A stretch of DNA of 64,000 bases from Planctomycetota bacterium (GCA_020425605.1 JAGQRH010000006.1:62001-126000); one strand, 5' to 3'. Positions 34,109 through 46,992 are shown, numbered from the stretch's first letter. Numbers and translations: made by a program. The notes: a model not told the origin generated them from the sequence alone.

Positions 34109-34813
34109 TCAATGTTGCCGATCGGACCCGGCTGGAATCCGAGGCCATTCCAACATGCTGTTGACCTCGCGCATACTCTCGACATTGGGCACCAGGGTCC
34201 GGCTGAATTCCGACACGCGGCAACACACGTACCGGCCGTCTGTGAGTTCAATCAGGCACTCCAGCGATTCCTTGTTCACCGCGACGCCGAACACGAAGTC
34301 GTACTCCGGCAGTACTAGGTCTCCGTAGGCGGTTTGCTTGATCGCGTCTATGAGGCGTTGTTGCGTTTCCTTCTGGGACAGCCAGCTTGTGTTCAGCAGT
34401 TCCCAGCCACGAAAGTCAGGAACAGCCCCCTGCTCAATCGCCCAGGACACCCACGCCTCGTCCGATACCGGGGACTCCGCGTCTGCGGCCAACGGTTTCC
34501 TCGATCGAATCCCGTTCACAAACTCAGCAGGTAGGCTTACTGAATGCTCGCTCACGTAGTGAGCCAACCCTTCGGGCCAAACCCACGTCCCGTCAGTAAG
34601 CTCAGCGCTTCCCATCTTCTCGTCGCATTCTCCGCACCCGAACCTGCACCACGAGTACCCGCGATACTGATTGATGCGGGAACCCTCCCTCAGATATTGG
34701 CTCAGTCGGTTGCGTTGTTCCGTCGAATACTCCGTCTGCAAAACCTGCGGCAGCGGGTATTTCGAGTCCACACCCGGTGTCTCAAACCAATAGCCTATTC
34801 GTTTCAGCGGCAT
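34109..34813 (-). CDS. hypothetical protein with WVWPEGLAHYV motif
   Basis: A 234-residue soluble protein. The N-terminal half has SWCRFGCGECDEKMGSAELTDGTWVWPEGLAHYVSEHSVSLPAEFV, a recognisable pattern of uncharacterised proteins that often sit near immunity or housekeeping genes. The C-terminal half (YDFVFGVAVNKESLECLIELTDGRYVCCRVSEF) is beta-rich. CGECDE might bind metal but is not a full zinc ribbon. There are no membrane segments. It is upstream of the PqqB-like gene (8-bp gap) in the same direction. Function unknown. Confidence 0.6.
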   Translation of the reverse strand: MPLKRIGYWFETPGVDSKYPLPQVLQTEYSTEQRNRLSQYLREGSRINQYRGYSWCRFGCGECDEKMGSAELTDGTWVWPEGLAHYVSEHSVSLPAEFVNGIRSRKPLAADAESPVSDEAWVSWAIEQGAVPDFRGWELLNTSWLSQKETQQRLIDAIKQTAYGDLVLPEYDFVFGVAVNKESLECLIELTDGRYVCCRVSEFSRTLVPNVESMREVNSMLEWPRIPAGSDRQH

Positions 34814-34914
34814 GCTGTAGTTCTAGCGCACACGACGTCACAAAGACATGAAGCGGTTCAACAGGATCGTCGGAGACCCGTCCTGTTCATGCTGCCAGTC
34901 CTGTTGCTTTGAAC

Positions 34915-37860
<2,946 letters not shown>

Positions 37861-37913
37861 AGGCCAAAGCTTTTACCAGACCACGCGACACACAACGAAG
37901 GGGCGGCGACGTT

Positions 37914-39014
37914 TCATTCCGGCGCCTTGAAGACTGGCACCCCTGCCTGCCTGCACGCCTCGGCGATTTCGTCCTGCGAGCGCTTTAGGGCTTCCCGCTT
38001 GCCCAGCTCCAGCAGCAGCCTGGCGCCATCGGCCCAGTGCCGCTGGGCGGCTTCGATTCGGCCGTTTGAAAGCGCTATCAGCGCCCGGTGGACCCTGATA
38101 TCTGCCAGGTCTCCGACACTGCTGATCTCAAGTGCCATCTGTTCGGCTTCAGCCAATAGCGCCGCAGCCTGGTCCAACTCCCCGGCCTTTGCGACGAGGC
38201 CCGCCAGCTTGCCACAGGCTACCGGCAGGTACTGCTTCGCAGAAAGGTCACGAAGTATGCGTACACCTTCTTCGGCTGTACGACGCGCCTTCGGCAGATC
38301 TCCACTCAGAGCCTGTTCGCCTGCCAAGGTGACCAGGTAATAGCCAACGCCCGCCGGATTCTGGGCCCTGCGGTGAATCTCAATCGCCCTCACCAGCAGC
38401 CTCATTGCCATTCGATGATCACCCAGCTGAATCTTTCGAACGGCGAGGTTCCCCAGTGCGAGGCCCGCCGCGACCTCGGAGGCCGCTCGGGTAGCAACGC
38501 GAAACGCTCGACGATGCAAGCGGCAGGCGCGGCGGGCGTCCGTCAGGCCAGCCAGGCCGTTGAGCGCGACGGCCACGGCCCCCGCATAATCCTCTCGTCT
38601 GCCAAAGCGGAACAACTCCATTGCCTGATACCGCGCAGCAGCTGCATCGCTGCGGTGGCGTCGCTGCCATGTGTAGAGCGCCTGGCGAGCCTCGAACACA
38701 TTCTCGGGCGAACCAATTTCCGTGACACGTTGCATCAGCCTGAACACGTCATCATGGTGATAGTTCGCGACGGCATAGCGAGCCGCCCGCAAGGCAAACT
38801 CCAGTTCCACCGTGGTGTCAGCCCCGGCAGCCCTGAGATGATCCGCGATCTCTGCTGCCAGCATCTCCAATTGCTCCGGTGGCGCCCGGCGAAGGACTTC
38901 GGCCGCCGCGCCGTGCAGCCGCGCGCGCTCAGCGGGCAGCTGAAGCTCATAGGCCGCCTCGCGTACAATGGCGTGGCGAAACAGATATGCCGTCTCTGCG
39001 CTGCGTGTGGACAC
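37914..39014 (-). CDS. stand-alone TPR protein with [12 protein letters not shown]-terminal motif
   Basis: 366 residues from a GTG at 39014. The N-terminus [38 protein letters not shown] is nearly identical in pattern to the start of the protein at 22999-24720. It corresponds to the linker between AAA and TPR parts in larger signalling ATPases. About seven TPR-like hairpins follow ([77 protein letters not shown]). It ends 53 bp upstream of the uvrA start, in the same direction. Function unknown. Confidence 0.7.
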   Translation of the reverse strand: MSTRSAETAYLFRHAIVREAAYELQLPAERARLHGAAAEVLRRAPPEQLEMLAAEIADHLRAAGADTTVELEFALRAARYAVANYHHDDVFRLMQRVTEIGSPENVFEARQALYTWQRRHRSDAAAARYQAMELFRFGRREDYAGAVAVALNGLAGLTDARRACRLHRRAFRVATRAASEVAAGLALGNLAVRKIQLGDHRMAMRLLVRAIEIHRRAQNPAGVGYYLVTLAGEQALSGDLPKARRTAEEGVRILRDLSAKQYLPVACGKLAGLVAKAGELDQAAALLAEAEQMALEISSVGDLADIRVHRALIALSNGRIEAAQRHWADGARLLLELGKREALKRSQDEIAEACRQAGVPVFKAPE

Positions 39015-39062
39015 GCGGGGATTCTAGTGCACTCCGCCCGCGTTGGGCAGGACTGCCCTCTC

Positions 39063-40247
39063 CTACTTAATCCGGGCCTTCAGCAGCAGGAACGGCTTTT
39101 CGACGGCCCAGTGCATCAGTGCTGCGAACACTGTGGCGAGCGGGATGAACATTGCCGTGTATGCAACGAACTGCAGCGACACCGGCCAGCCGCGGGCTGT
39201 CATCCGGGGCTCAAGATGTGTGTACAGCGCATACACGAATACCCAGTGCGTGAGGTACAGGCTGTACGAGAGCTTGGCGTACAGTCGCAGAAACTTGCCG
39301 GATAGCGCCCGTGTCGCGCTGCTGGGCCGCAGAACGCAACCCAGCAGAATGAGCGCAAACCCGATGGACAAGCCAGTTGCGGCCAGACTCGCAGTCACTC
39401 GCGAAATCTGCTCTGACATCACCGGCGCTGGCGCAAGTATTGAGAGCACGATAAGGGTCCCGACAACAAGACAGACTGGGGAGAGCCGGCGCTGGTTCAG
39501 CCAGGGGAAGTGCGCTCGCCGCATCACCACGTAGGCGCACGCCGCGCCAGCCACCATCCCGTCGAATGAACAGACGAAGGGGCTCCGAAGCTCACGGAAG
39601 TAGGTGACGTAGCGAACGGTCTCACCGATGCTCGCGTGCGTCAGCGCACGCAGTACAGGCGGAATCGCGAACAGGAGCAACAAGCCGACCAGCCCCAGCC
39701 TGGTGTTGCGAGTCGCGGCGAGCGGCAGAAACACAAGCGGGGCGATGAGGTAGAACTTCTCTTCAACCCCCAACGACCAGAACGTCACGACGATGTCGCT
39801 GGGAAGGTAATCCATCAGGAACAGCATGTGGTACGCGACCCGGAATGCCTCGTTGCCCGGGACAAAGCTGTAAAACCAGACCGCTCCTGAGACCACAAGC
39901 CCAAGCCAAACATAAAACAGCGGGGCGATTCGCAGAAAGCGCTTCAGCAGGTAGTGGCCCACCTGCCAGCGATAGCTCTCCTCCGGCGGCTTCATCAGCG
40001 ACGCCGCGATCAGGAAGCCGCTGAGTACAAAGAACAGGTCTACGCCCGCCCAGCCGTTAATCGCCACCGAGGCCGCGTCCCACTCTCCCACCGGCAGGAT
40101 CGGCCCTGACTCCTGAAAGTAGAGCGTGCAGTGGCGCAACAGCACGAGCAAGATGGCGATCGCCCGCAACCCGTCCAGCGCCGGGATACCGCCCGGGGGG
40201 CCGGCAATGTCGAGGTATCTGCCGATCGCCTTCGGCGTGATAGGCAT
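39063..40247 (-). CDS. acyltransferase family 3 (OafA/YrhL-like) membrane protein
   Basis: A 394-residue integral membrane O-acyltransferase. The motif GGIPALDGLRAIAILLVLLRHC at about 17-38 contains the family's R and H residues, and WAGVDLFFVLSGFLIAASLMKPPEES follows. About ten transmembrane segments fill the rest (VTFWSLGVEEKFYLIAPLVFLPLA is the usual WSLxxExxFY motif). Such enzymes acetylate or otherwise acylate surface sugars. It lies between two TPR genes and downstream of the STT3-like gene, hinting at envelope glycan work. Confidence 0.88.
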   Translation of the reverse strand: MPITPKAIGRYLDIAGPPGGIPALDGLRAIAILLVLLRHCTLYFQESGPILPVGEWDAASVAINGWAGVDLFFVLSGFLIAASLMKPPEESYRWQVGHYLLKRFLRIAPLFYVWLGLVVSGAVWFYSFVPGNEAFRVAYHMLFLMDYLPSDIVVTFWSLGVEEKFYLIAPLVFLPLAATRNTRLGLVGLLLLFAIPPVLRALTHASIGETVRYVTYFRELRSPFVCSFDGMVAGAACAYVVMRRAHFPWLNQRRLSPVCLVVGTLIVLSILAPAPVMSEQISRVTASLAATGLSIGFALILLGCVLRPSSATRALSGKFLRLYAKLSYSLYLTHWVFVYALYTHLEPRMTARGWPVSLQFVAYTAMFIPLATVFAALMHWAVEKPFLLLKARIK

Positions 40248-40343
40248 GCCACTTGTCCCTGGTGACTTTGCTGCTGGGGCCTTGCACCGGGATTGTACGA
40301 CCCCTCACGGCCGGAATGCACGCCTTCTGCCAGGCTCATTGCC

Positions 40344-41921
40344 TCAGCTGCCCGCCCGCGCGAGGGCCGCTTCAAGCTCCGCCTGGATGCGTTGCCTTGA
40401 TGGCTGTCCGGCCGCCACCTTCAGCGCTTGCTGCCACGCTTGCACCGACGCGGCATGGTTGCCCAGACGCTGCTCAGTGCGGGCCAGCTCAACGCAGGCG
40501 AGCTCATACTCATCCCGCGCGCCAAGCTGCTCCGCCTGCTCTCGCAACTCCGCTAGCGTGTCGCGCGCTGTTGCAGCGTCGCCACTCTCGGCGTTCACTG
40601 CCGCCAGCTTGATACGGTTTCGCACTGCACCGGGTGGATAGCCTGCCAAGTCCATCAGGTGGATCGCATGCTCGTACAAGTTCCACGCCTCCATCAGCGC
40701 CCCTTGCTTGCGTCGGACATCGCCGAGGCCGCTGACCGCCCCGCCTTCCGGGTACGGGTTTCGAGCAAGCTGCGATGCGGCGCGGGCCTGCTCAAGCATC
40801 TCCGCCGCAGAAACCAGTTCGCCTTGTCTGAACATCGCCAGGCCAAGGTTCGTCAACCCGTACGCGGTGTTCATGTGGTCGCCGGTTTCACGTGCGACTT
40901 CTATCGACTCCTGCAGCATCGCCAGTGCATCGCCAGGACAGCCGCTTTCGTCGTACAGCATTGCCGCGTAATTCAGGGCCTGCGCCAGGCCGGCGCGATA
41001 GCCGAGTTCGCGGGCGATCGAGAGGGCGAGTTCTATGTACCGCTCCGCTTCTGGGAACCTTCCGGCCTTTGTCGCCAGGTCGCCCAGATTGCTGGCCGCA
41101 TCGACCCGGTAGATGGCCTTGCCGGTGCCTTCCAGCACTGCGACCGCCGCTTTCAGCTCCTGCTCGGCAGCTGACTCTTCACCCTGCATCACGAGCAAGT
41201 AGCCGAGTTGCAGGTGGGCCGTTCCCTCATAGTCGCGCGCCCCCGCCTCTTTGCCGACTTCAATGGCGCGCCGGAACATCACGGCGGCTTCCTGCCCGCG
41301 TCCCTGCTGGCGCCGCACGCTTCCAAGATTGCAGAGTGCGGCGGTCTCGAGCCTGCCGTCGTGCAGGGCGTGCGCATAGCTGAGCGCGCGGGAATATGCC
41401 TCCTCTGCGTCCTCTAGCCTGCGCGCCATCATCATTGCGTTTGCCAATTCCTGCTCTGCCCAAGCGCACTGCTGGTCATCAGCCGCGGCCTCGAGCGCCC
41501 GACGGGCCAGGCCGATCGCTTCTTCGTGTCGGTGGTCCAGCCTCAGTGCGACGCTGACTTTCAGCAGGGCGTCACTTCGATCTCGTGCGGTGATATCTTC
41601 GTGCGCAGCCAGCCGCTCAGCCAGGGCCAACGCTTCGGGCACGCGCGACTCGTTTAGCGCGCGACGGTAGGCGGTGTTCAGAAAATGCTGCTCTATGTCG
41701 ACCAGTGCACGCCGGCTGGCAGGTGAGCCGGTCTGCTGCGCGAACCGGGCGTGGCGTGCCATTTCAGCGGCGAACCCATTGCGTTCTTGTTCAGTGAGCA
41801 GTCCCGACTGCATGAAATCCAACGCCTTCGCGTGACGCTCCGGGTCTGTGCCCATGCGAATGCGACTGTGGGCGTAGTCCAGAATCGCGTAGCGAACGAG
41901 GTAGTGCTGCTCAGCTTCCAT
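40344..41921 (-). CDS. TPR protein, distant paralogue of the [11 protein letters not shown] group
   Basis: 525 residues. The N-terminus MEAEQHYLVRYAILDYAHSRI aligns loosely with the YLFRHAVIRDAAYDL motif of two other proteins in this window. About eleven TPR hairpins follow (QCAWAEQELANAMMMARRLEDAEEAYSRA, AALCNLGSVRRQQGRGQEAAVMFRRA, AQALNYAAMLYDESGCPGDALAMLQES). There is no signal peptide, so it is a cytoplasmic scaffold. It starts 9 bp downstream of the STT3-like gene stop, which suggests one transcript. Function unknown. Confidence 0.72.
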   Translation of the reverse strand: MEAEQHYLVRYAILDYAHSRIRMGTDPERHAKALDFMQSGLLTEQERNGFAAEMARHARFAQQTGSPASRRALVDIEQHFLNTAYRRALNESRVPEALALAERLAAHEDITARDRSDALLKVSVALRLDHRHEEAIGLARRALEAAADDQQCAWAEQELANAMMMARRLEDAEEAYSRALSYAHALHDGRLETAALCNLGSVRRQQGRGQEAAVMFRRAIEVGKEAGARDYEGTAHLQLGYLLVMQGEESAAEQELKAAVAVLEGTGKAIYRVDAASNLGDLATKAGRFPEAERYIELALSIARELGYRAGLAQALNYAAMLYDESGCPGDALAMLQESIEVARETGDHMNTAYGLTNLGLAMFRQGELVSAAEMLEQARAASQLARNPYPEGGAVSGLGDVRRKQGALMEAWNLYEHAIHLMDLAGYPPGAVRNRIKLAAVNAESGDAATARDTLAELREQAEQLGARDEYELACVELARTEQRLGNHAASVQAWQQALKVAAGQPSRQRIQAELEAALARAGS

Positions 41922-41930
41922 GCCGCCAGT

Positions 41931-43682
41931 CTAGGGGCCGAGGTCTTCCTTGGGCAGGACTTCATACAGGGACCAGGCATCATCCTCGGCACGAATAAGC
42001 AGCTTGAGATGGCCTGCACGCGCTTCTTCATTGAGGCGGTTGTAGAAATACTCGCTGCTGCCGCGGTGGGCGAGGATGTAGTCGGCCTTGAAGTCGTCGC
42101 GGATCGGGGCCAGTACTTCGCGCCGTTTGCCGCGCTTGATCTCCCACCAGTCTTCGTACTTCTTTTCGTCGTGAACCAGGAAGTAGGTCGGGTCCAGCCC
42201 GGCCAGGTAGTCGCACTCCGATGCGAAGAACATCAGTTCCGTGAAGTCGTCCCAGCGATCGTGCCACACGAGCTTGCCGTGTGTCTCCTTGTTGTCGTGC
42301 AGGTAGCGCGCGGCGAGCTCGATGTCGCCGCGGTCTCGCGCCCGGTACGAAATCGCCGCGCCGACCCAGATGCTGGCCCCCGCGATCACCGCCACCACGC
42401 CCGCCGAGATCGGCAACGCTCGAGACGCCACGGGACGCCGCTCCATCCATTGCCGGTACTGCTGAGTCGAAAGCAGCTCGGTCAGCCAGATCCCGATAGC
42501 AAGAGTCATAAACGGCGCTGCGTATTCAAGGAAGCGGCCGTTGACCATGTAGCCGACCAGCCAGACAACGGCGATGGTTGCCGTCAGAACAGCCTCGCGC
42601 TTTGGACGCCAGCCGACCATGGCCGCCGCCAGCGGCAACAGCATCGGCGAGAAGAAGATCAGCGGGGTACCGAAGATGGCTGCCGGCCCGTCCGTGGGAT
42701 TCAGCTCACGCCCGAGCGCAATATCAACGCTGTTTGCGTAGTCGGTCTGGTGGCCGAAGATCGCGGCAATGTTGTCGATCACCGGCGCGACGCTGTCCTT
42801 GTGGGACAATGCCAGCACGACCACGTTCTGGATCCACCAGAGCTTCACCAGATTCCAGGACTGTGGGTGAAGCAGGCAGCCGAGCGCAATTCCGCCCACG
42901 ATGCATGCGCCCAGAATCGCGTTTGACTTCAGGTCCGCCCTGCGGGTGCTGCCTTCTCGCGGGCCGATCACAAGTTCCATCACCGCGCGCACAAGCAGCA
43001 TGGCAATCAGCAGGTGACTGGCCGTGTAGGCCAGCGTGTAGACAGTCGCGAGAATCAGCAGCCCGATGCGCTGCCGGCGCGCCAGCAGTGTCCAGCCGAT
43101 CAGTGCGAGGATCACGCTGATCAGGTAGCTGCGACACAGGTTCAGGCGGAACACGAAGTACGTACCGCCCACGGCGACCAGGCACAACGTAAACAACCAC
43201 GCTTGCTTTACTTCAAATCGCCGCAGGACGGTGAAGAGTGTCAGCACCAGCATCACGCCAAGCAGTGCGACACCAAGCTTTGCGCCATACAGCAGTCCCT
43301 GCACGTCACCGGCGTCATCCGCGAAGAACGTGAACGGCATCAGGTAAACGTGGAACAGGTAGTCCTTGTCGCTGAAGGCGCCGTTCCAGGTGCTCTCGCG
43401 CGTCCAGTGGAAGTTCTCTCCGGCCTCACCGATTTCGCCCGTCCGGTACAACCAGGCCATCTTGATGTGGTAGTAGCCGTCAGCACCCGGCAGGCCCACT
43501 GACGTGGAGCGCAGCTCGCTGCTGCCGTCCGACATCTCCACGAAGCCGGGTACGTACTGGTACTGCATCATTCCGACGAATGCCACGATCGCCAGCACGG
43601 CCGCCTGGACCCACGGCCGGGTCCACCATCTGGAAGAAGGTGGTACAGGCCCGGCGTTCTGTTCTATGGCTACGTCCGTCAT
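41931..43682 (-). CDS. STT3-like oligosaccharyltransferase / GT-C glycosyltransferase
   Basis: A 583-residue polytopic membrane protein with about 11-13 hydrophobic segments from residue 24 to about 440. The first large external loop carries DGYYHIKMA (68-76), the GT66/STT3-type acidic motif that binds metal and lipid-linked sugar. The soluble C-terminal part has LVWHDRWDDFTELMFFASECDYLAGLDPTYFLVHDEKKYEDWWEI, similar to STT3-like proteins of unknown acceptor. The classic WWDYG motif is not seen. It is likely a protein or lipid glycosyltransferase at the cytoplasmic membrane. The ATG at 43682 begins a minus-strand run with TPR and acyltransferase genes. Confidence 0.75.
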   Translation of the reverse strand: MTDVAIEQNAGPVPPSSRWWTRPWVQAAVLAIVAFVGMMQYQYVPGFVEMSDGSSELRSTSVGLPGADGYYHIKMAWLYRTGEIGEAGENFHWTRESTWNGAFSDKDYLFHVYLMPFTFFADDAGDVQGLLYGAKLGVALLGVMLVLTLFTVLRRFEVKQAWLFTLCLVAVGGTYFVFRLNLCRSYLISVILALIGWTLLARRQRIGLLILATVYTLAYTASHLLIAMLLVRAVMELVIGPREGSTRRADLKSNAILGACIVGGIALGCLLHPQSWNLVKLWWIQNVVVLALSHKDSVAPVIDNIAAIFGHQTDYANSVDIALGRELNPTDGPAAIFGTPLIFFSPMLLPLAAAMVGWRPKREAVLTATIAVVWLVGYMVNGRFLEYAAPFMTLAIGIWLTELLSTQQYRQWMERRPVASRALPISAGVVAVIAGASIWVGAAISYRARDRGDIELAARYLHDNKETHGKLVWHDRWDDFTELMFFASECDYLAGLDPTYFLVHDEKKYEDWWEIKRGKRREVLAPIRDDFKADYILAHRGSSEYFYNRLNEEARAGHLKLLIRAEDDAWSLYEVLPKEDLGP

Positions 43683-43871
43683 TTGGGCGGGAAGGATAGC
43701 AGAAGCAAGCTCGGCGGTCTGTCAGCCGACTGTGGGTAGTGGCACAAGTTCTGAGATTATCGGGCGTTATGGCCTTCGGAACAGACCTGTTTCGGTTGAA
43801 CCGGCCTCTTGGGCAAGCTACTTTGGCAACAGGCGGCATTTTGGCCGGCTTTAGGGACTTTGGGGATTGAT

Positions 43872-44216
43872 GTGACGACGCAAGACAGCCCTGGCGAGAT
43901 CACGATCGACGATTTCGTGAAGGTGGAGTTGAAGACTGCGAGGGTGAAGGCTGTTGAGCCACATCCGGACGCGGACAAGCTGCTGGTACTAACCGTCGAA
44001 GTCGGCGAGGAAGAACGGACCATTTGCGCGGGTATCCGCCAGTGGTGGCAGCCGGAGCAACTGGTAGGAAAGAACATCATCATCGTGGCGAATCTCGCCC
44101 CCCGGAAGCTGAGGGGCGTGCTGAGCCAGGGGATGTTACTGGCGGTACAGGACGGCGACAGTGTTGTGCCCCTGACCTCCATGAATCCTGTGCAGTCGGG
44201 TCTGCGCGTGAGCTGA
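43872..44216 (+). CDS. tRNA-binding domain protein (Trbp111/MetRS C-terminal-like)
   Basis: 114 residues from the GTG at 43872, preceded by GGGGA; the frame is open upstream to 43809 but has no coding look. EITIDDFVKVELKTARVKAVEPHPDADKLLVLTVEVG, ICAGIRQWWQPEQLVGKNIIIVANLAPRKLRG and LSQGMLLAV are the OB-fold tRNA-binding domain found at the C-terminus of methionyl-tRNA synthetase and as the free proteins Trbp111 and CsaA. It probably binds tRNA or acts as a chaperone. Of the two, the sequence is nearer the MetRS-type domain. The next gene starts 5 bp later. Confidence 0.85.
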   Translation: MTTQDSPGEITIDDFVKVELKTARVKAVEPHPDADKLLVLTVEVGEEERTICAGIRQWWQPEQLVGKNIIIVANLAPRKLRGVLSQGMLLAVQDGDSVVPLTSMNPVQSGLRVS

Positions 44217-44221
44217 TCCGA

Positions 44222-44767
44222 ATGCTGAAGGCGGCCCCCGGGCCGAGACGTATGGCTGGTCACCTCGAAGCGGCGCGCACCAAGGAAGCGGTCTACGTCC
44301 GCGTAGTGGGTCTCGGCAACTTCAACAACGCCGGCCCTCTCCGCGAGTACTGCGAGAAGGCATTTAACGACGACATCCGCAATGTCATCGTGGACCTGGC
44401 GCACTGCACCGGACTCGACAGCACGTTCATGGGTACGCTGATGGGCTTTATCGGGTTCGACGGCGGCCCAGCGATTGCCGTGACCGTCGTGAACGCGACA
44501 CCCACGACCATGCGCGCCATGAGCTCGCTCGGTCTGCCGAAGATCCTTCACGTCAAGGAAGAGCCGATCGACTTCCCCGATTGCAAGCTCACGCGCCTGC
44601 GCGAAGGCTGGCAGGACAAGCGTCGCCGCACCCTTCTGATCCGTGATGCTCACGTCGCCCTTATGAAGGCCGACAAGGAAAACGAAACCCGCTTCGGCCC
44701 GTTTGTCGAGGCGCTGGTCAAGGAAGCCCGCGAAGTCCTCGACTGCGACGGCCCTGGCGACAAGTAG
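44222..44767 (+). CDS. STAS-domain protein (anti-sigma antagonist-like)
   Basis: 181 residues from the ATG at 44222; the ATG at 44252 is an alternative. Residues about 20-115 (KEAVYVRVVGLGNFNNAGPLREYCEKAF, NVIVDLAHCTGLDSTFMGTLMGF, AIAVTVVNATPTTMRAMSSLGLPKIL) form a STAS fold. The conserved D-S/T at the helix start (LDSTFMG) is the serine/threonine site phosphorylated in SpoIIAA-like proteins. The C-terminal 60 residues are an added charged helical region (LMKADKENETRFGPFVEALVKEAREVL). It may regulate an anti-sigma kinase, but none lies nearby. Confidence 0.75.
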   Translation: MLKAAPGPRRMAGHLEAARTKEAVYVRVVGLGNFNNAGPLREYCEKAFNDDIRNVIVDLAHCTGLDSTFMGTLMGFIGFDGGPAIAVTVVNATPTTMRAMSSLGLPKILHVKEEPIDFPDCKLTRLREGWQDKRRRTLLIRDAHVALMKADKENETRFGPFVEALVKEAREVLDCDGPGDK

Positions 44768-44779
44768 GGGACGCCCTAC

Positions 44780-45217
44780 ATGCCCGAAAATCCTGAAATC
44801 AAATGCAAGGCTTCCTGCTCATGCGGCTGGACTGAAGTATTCTCGCGCGCGTACAGCGGATTGATGATTGAGTGTCCTCGTTGCGGCAAGAACCATCGCA
44901 TCCCGACATTCGATTCGCCCGACGCCGACTCAGCTATTGACATGTCAACTATGCAAAGGCTGCTGCAACAGGACCCACCCGAGAACGCGCCCGCCGCGCC
45001 GCGCGTGAGTGTGCAGTTCAAGTCCCTGTTTGTTTTGTCGTGCGTCTTCGCGGTTGTTGTCGCTTCGCTGGCACTGCTACTGCTGCGAAATCACTTCCCC
45101 GTGAACATCGCGGTGGCCGGGGGCGCGCTCTCCTGGCCGCTTGGCATCGCTGTAGCCTGGCTGGGCCAGTTTCGTCAGCGCCGCGAGCTTTCCGGCGCAG
45201 ATTCGTCGTCGAACTGA
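44780..45217 (+). CDS. zinc-ribbon membrane protein
   Basis: 145 residues. The N-terminal CKASCSCGWTEVF and IECPRCGKNHRIP give CxC/CxxC cysteine pairs of a zinc ribbon (residues 9-40). A polar linker leads to two hydrophobic helices at about 79-100 (LFVLSCVFAVVVASLALLLL) and 106-128 (VNIAVAGGALSWPLGIAVAWL). It resembles in design the zinc-ribbon protein at 12966-13703. Function unknown. It is 12 bp downstream of the STAS gene and the last gene before the dnaA region. Confidence 0.65.
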   Translation: MPENPEIKCKASCSCGWTEVFSRAYSGLMIECPRCGKNHRIPTFDSPDADSAIDMSTMQRLLQQDPPENAPAAPRVSVQFKSLFVLSCVFAVVVASLALLLLRNHFPVNIAVAGGALSWPLGIAVAWLGQFRQRRELSGADSSSN

Positions 45218-45557
45218 CGCGCGAGTGTTGGGTCGAGGTTAAGGCCATGTCAGTGAGTTTTTTCCACCTGATGTTAAGTGCCCGATGCGCGGTCACTTTC
45301 GTCGTTACTGACAGCTTTTCCCGCATGTCGGCGCCGCTGCACCCGTTGACCCGCTGTCCGTGAAAGCTAACTAAGTCCTTTACGGAAATTTTGCAGCGAG
45401 TTGGGGGTGGGCATCCGGGGTGGCACTCCGGGTTGTTCCTGAAGACTAACCGAGCCTTGTGTGGCGCGCACGATTTTGCCTCATGCGCGGCGGGTGTGGT
45501 GTTGTCCTCTGCCCTTCAAACCGCTTTTTGCAGGGATACGACTAGATTGGGGTGCAG
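45218..45557 (+). other. 340-bp region upstream of dnaA, no gene
   Basis: No credible coding frame. A possible promoter is TTGACC (45346-45351) with TAACTA (45368-45373) 16 bp apart. TTTTCCACC at 45260-45268 is one mismatch from a DnaA box. A GGGG stretch at 45549-45552 is the likely Shine-Dalgarno for dnaA. Confidence 0.4.
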
Positions 45558-46937
45558 ATGTCAGCTTCCGACGGCGACGTCATGGGCCAGTGGCCGGCCA
45601 TTGAAGAACTTGCCTTGACCCGCTCACGCGGCCTTCCGGTTCACGAGCTACTCCGGACTGCAAAGCCTTCCGCTTATGATGCAGAACTCGACACGCTGAA
45701 GCTGACGGTCCGCGCCGACAAGCTGAACAAGACCGACGCCGAAAGCCTTCGCAGCTGCGTTGCCAAGGCGTGCTACCAGGTACTCGGCTTCCAGCCGCGC
45801 CTCGAGGTCACAACTTCCACCGGCAGCAGCGCCAAGGTTGACGTGAAGGTCAGCGGCGAGGCTCGCAACCTCTCCGTCACCAGCGGCAGCGACCAGGACT
45901 TCATTACGTCCAAGAAGATCCCGGTCGGCGCTGACTTCGGCCACTTCATTGTCGGCCCCAGCAACCAGCTCGCCTGCGCCGCAGCACAGGCGGTCGCCGA
46001 GAACCCGGGAAAGGCCTACAACCCGCTGTTCATCCATGGCGGCGTAGGCCTCGGCAAGACGCATCTCTTGAACGCGATCGCCAGCAAGCTGCTGCCGCGC
46101 ATGCCAAAGATCCGCATGATCTCATGCGAAGAATTCGTCAATCGCTTCGTAAGTGCGCTGAAGAACGGAAACGTCGACGTATTCCGCCACGAGTTGCGTG
46201 ATTCCGACGCGCTCCTGATCGACGACATCCACTTCCTGGCCGGCAAGGAACAGACGCAGGAAGAGTTCTTCCACACTTTCAATCACCTGTACCAGCTCGG
46301 CAAACAGATCGTGCTGACCAGCGACTCGCTGCCGCGCGACATCCCGAACCTGGAAGACCGCTTGATCAGCCGCTTTCACTGGGGTCTGGCGGTCAAGGTT
46401 GAGCCGCCGTGCACCGAGACCCGCATGGCCATCGTTCGCAAGAAGGCCGAGTTGCGTGGCATTGAGGTGCCCGATGAAGTCGTACAGTTCCTGGCCGACA
46501 ACATCGTCACCAACGTCCGTGAACTGGAAGGCGCCGTCGTTCAAATCGCCGCGCTGAGCAGCATGAGCGACAAGCCGATCACGCTTCAGCTTGCGCACGA
46601 TGCCCTGCGTCACCTGGTCAAGAGCAAGCCCACCCCGGCACGCATTGCGACCGATGACATCATCGACGTGGTCTGTGAGCATTACAACGTTCGCATGAAC
46701 GATCTGCTCAGCCAGCGCCGTACCAAGAACCTGGCGTTCCCGCGCCATGTGGCGATGTTCCTTACGAAGGAACTGACCCAGCTGACGCTGACCGAGATCG
46801 GCAGCTTCTTCGGCGGGCGTGACCACAGCACCGTCCTGCACGCAATCAACAAGATCAAAGGCCTGCGGCTCAAGGACGCCGACCTGCGCAACGAGATCGA
46901 GCGTTTTGAGCTCCAGCTCCGCCGACCAGTCAGCTAG
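45558..46937 (+). CDS. dnaA: chromosomal replication initiator DnaA
   Basis: 459 residues from the ATG at 45558, with GGGG 5 nt upstream; a GTG at 45552 is in frame but overlaps that site. Domain I is at the N-terminus. The AAA+ domain carries Walker A GGVGLGKTH at 161-169, Walker B DALLIDDIHF and the arginine-finger region LISRFHWG. The C-terminal DNA-binding domain IV ends with LTEIGSFFGGRDHSTVLHAINKI, the DnaA signature that reads the 9-mer boxes. It is followed by a terminator and, 605 bp on, by dnaN, the common dnaA-dnaN order. Confidence 0.97.
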   Translation: MSASDGDVMGQWPAIEELALTRSRGLPVHELLRTAKPSAYDAELDTLKLTVRADKLNKTDAESLRSCVAKACYQVLGFQPRLEVTTSTGSSAKVDVKVSGEARNLSVTSGSDQDFITSKKIPVGADFGHFIVGPSNQLACAAAQAVAENPGKAYNPLFIHGGVGLGKTHLLNAIASKLLPRMPKIRMISCEEFVNRFVSALKNGNVDVFRHELRDSDALLIDDIHFLAGKEQTQEEFFHTFNHLYQLGKQIVLTSDSLPRDIPNLEDRLISRFHWGLAVKVEPPCTETRMAIVRKKAELRGIEVPDEVVQFLADNIVTNVRELEGAVVQIAALSSMSDKPITLQLAHDALRHLVKSKPTPARIATDDIIDVVCEHYNVRMNDLLSQRRTKNLAFPRHVAMFLTKELTQLTLTEIGSFFGGRDHSTVLHAINKIKGLRLKDADLRNEIERFELQLRRPVS

Positions 46938-46965
46938 ACCCACAAGCTTCACAGCCCAAAACTGG

Positions 46966-46992
46966 AGCCCCGGACTTCCGTCCGGGGCTTTT
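46966..46992 (+). terminator. rho-independent terminator of dnaA
   Basis: AGCCCCGGAC (46966-46975) and GTCCGGGGCT (46980-46989) form a perfect 10-bp stem with a TTCC loop, followed by TTTGTGTTT. It lies 28 bp after the dnaA stop codon, so dnaN is transcribed separately. Confidence 0.85.
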